In this document: piece by piece, positions 62,471 through 64,000 of the stretch
How the letters are laid out: the number at the start of each line of letters is the position of its first letter
Position numbering within the stretch: the first letter of the stretch is position 1
NCBI GenBank assembly: GCA_019321725.1
Contig: CM033108.1
Coordinates: 10,496,060 to 10,560,059 of the forward strand
Origin: Paulownia fortunei
Lineage: Eukaryota > Streptophyta > Magnoliopsida > Lamiales > Paulowniaceae
Direction of reading: 5' to 3'
Length of the DNA stretch: 64,000 nt
Translations under genes and position numbers: made by a program
Notes under the pieces: generated by a model
Databases searched by the model: none
What the model saw: the letters and a program-made list of their open reading frames with translations, nothing else
What the model was told of the DNA's origin: nothing

Positions 62471-62985
62471 GTGGGCAAACTTGCCTCCATCTCATTGCTT
62501 CATTCATTTATTAGCCCTATGTAATATGTTTGCATAGGACTCTCTGACCATCTCTTGTGGTCGATAAACTCTCCTACACTTCAAGAGTAGGGAATTTCAA
62601 CTTCATATGGTACATCGAGGCCACAACACGAAACAAGTTTAAGCTTGGCCTTTCTAGAATCATTTTATATGTGGAGGGGGCTTTAACAACCAAAAACTTC
62701 ACCATCTTTGTCACTCTCCTGGGGTACATTCCCAAAGATACTGGGAGAGAGATCTCCTCAAAAGCCTTCACAACTTCATCGTTGAATCTAGTGAGTGGGG
62801 TGTTAACCTTGCTTAGTTGAGCATTGTCTATCCCGAGTTGTGCGAATGCATCATAGAAAATAATATCCGTAGAGCTACCGTTGTCTACTAAAATTTTCTT
62901 AACCCAGAAATTAGACACCATGGTCGATATGACCAGGGCATCATTATGGTCTCCTTCAATCCATCTAAGTTTAAATCACTCAAGG
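62471..62985 (-). pseudogene. Gypsy aspartic protease, decayed fragment
   Basis: On the minus strand HNDALVIST leads into VKKILVDNGSSTDIIFYDAF (catalytic D-N-G-S at about 62886-62871; DNGSS is a usual variant in these elements), then EEISLPVSLG and MILERPSLN, following the Tat-like protease pattern to about 62574. The reading is open for 115 codons. Similarity stops near 62985; gag is not recognisable upstream, so the element is 5' truncated or the rest lies beyond an unseen junction. Confidence 0.82.
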
Positions 62986-64000
62986 AGATTTATGATAAGT
63001 TAGATTTATACCAACAATTCTTATAACTTTTTATTAACATTTAGTTTATTTTCAAGTGTTTTTATTAAGTTTTATACATTTAGTTTGAAATCTTGTAGGT
63101 AATGACAAAAGGAGAAGAAAATAAAAGAAATCACAAACTTGGTCGAAATGTTGAAGAATCTGAATTGTAGTGTGACTAATGGCAAGTTTTGTATTTCAAT
63201 CATAACTCTTTGCTCAAATATTATTTTTATTTGATTATTAAACCATTGGAAATCCAAAAGATATATCTATAACTTTTATATTTACCATAAAATCCAATTC
63301 GGCCAATCGTAATGAGAAACACTGAGTTTAATAGTCCGTACTGGCTAATTTTTTTAAGTATAACACATCTTGGTATTTCGGACATAACTCTCTCCACAGG
63401 TGTCATATTAGTTGATTGAAGTGCCTTTGAAAATTCAAGACACAGAGCTACAATTGATTAGAAGACATCAAAAGCCAATTCATCCTAAAAGGGTTAAAAA
63501 AACTAGTTGCAAGGGATTGAACAGTGTCAAAGTACTAAAGTGAATGAGGAAAAGACAATAGCAACGATGCCTAGGCACCAAAATAGAGTGACTAGGCACC
63601 ATCCAAGGCTACCTGGATAGAATACATAGCGCCTAGGCATCGTTATTCTGCGCTTCGGTACTGCCCTTCCAATAAAAAAGATGATGATGTATTTTTTTGG
63701 CGACAAGTGGCAATGAATCATGATTTTTGGCATTTTTATGAGCTATACACATTAGATATACCTATACATCATTACCCATGTGATGCTCTAGTGGGATACA
63801 CTAAATTGGTGGAGAGAAAAAAAAAAGAAAAGCCAAGAAAAGAGGAGGGATTTCAGGTTTCTTTTGAAAAAAAGCCAAAAAAAAGTGGAAAGATTTCAGG
63901 GTTATTTTTGAAAACTCTTGTGGAAAGAATCATTTTTGAGAAGTTTAAAAAGGATGATTAGCATCAACCAAAGGGGGGATTGGTTCTTGGAGGCAAAAAA
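62986..64000. other. Noncoding, retroelement LTR- or leader-like DNA
   Basis: No gene supported. Phrases such as TTTCGGACATAACTCTCTCC and TTCAAGACACAGAGCTACAA are of the type found in plant LTRs and nonautonomous elements. The open frame at 63707-63961 (84 codons, Lys-rich end) has no recognisable domain and is judged spurious. No terminus, primer site or target-site duplication was found. Confidence 0.35.
63563..63644. repeat. 14-bp perfect inverted repeat around CCTAGG
   Basis: AACGATGCCTAGGC (63563-63576) and its exact complement GCCTAGGCATCGTT (63631-63644) enclose 54 bp that hold another ACTAGGCACC copy. They could form a stem-loop in RNA or single-stranded DNA. Confidence 0.85.

Noticed and set aside
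63707..63961. 84-codon plus-strand open frame at the right edge
   Set aside because: Its second half is a run of Lys and Glu from purine-rich DNA; no domain or gene context supports it.

Overview
The window is nuclear DNA of a flowering plant, most likely a eudicot; the species cannot be named from sequence alone. It is AT-rich. The retroelements use an initiator-tRNA-Met-type primer binding site, the transposon families are plant types (Copia, Tat-like Gypsy, plant L1, hAT, MULE), and the one host gene has GT-AG introns and a plant-type targeting leader. Almost everything else is transposable-element DNA in various states of decay. I saw no tRNA or rRNA gene and no CRISPR array.

Left part (1-12.2 kb): a Copia-type LTR cut by the window edge; a broken MULE transposase fragment on the minus strand; and a decayed plant L1-type LINE on the plus strand (about 5.2-11.6 kb). 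The LINE is split by a solo Copia LTR (7130-9358, minus) with a perfect 5-bp target-site duplication. A further reversed LTR fragment lies just upstream of the host gene.

Host gene (12476-19791, plus): five exons encode a 213-residue SEC-C motif protein with an Arg/Ser-rich, probably organelle-targeting N terminus. Its reading frame is intact through four introns. The metal-binding motif is split by the last intron.

Central part (21-52.7 kb): a deep nest of elements from one Copia family with roughly 2.0-2.2 kb LTRs. A reversed Copia leader (D) contains a forward solo LTR (21935-24175) and a reversed Copia (B). B contains four insertions: a complete forward Copia (A, 25391-35223) inside its 3' LTR, a Gypsy-like solo LTR (37076-39816) next to its polypurine tract, a hAT transposon (42708-46583) inside its gag, and a forward, 3'-truncated Copia (C, 47419-52692) inside its leader. 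Target-site duplications support most of these junctions.

Right part (52.7-64 kb): a tandem array of two alternating related units (alpha about 870 bp, beta about 735 bp; period about 1604 bp), itself interrupted by a decayed minus-strand Copia pol fragment; then a decayed minus-strand Tat-like Gypsy pol (59.2-63.0 kb); then LTR- or leader-like noncoding DNA with CCTAGG inverted repeats to the end.

All boundaries were read by eye. The best-supported ones are those with matching target-site duplications and the exon junctions of the SEC-C gene. I found no clearly new biological system; the main interest is the dated-by-nesting insertion history, the higher-order tandem array, and the intact SEC-C gene in this setting.
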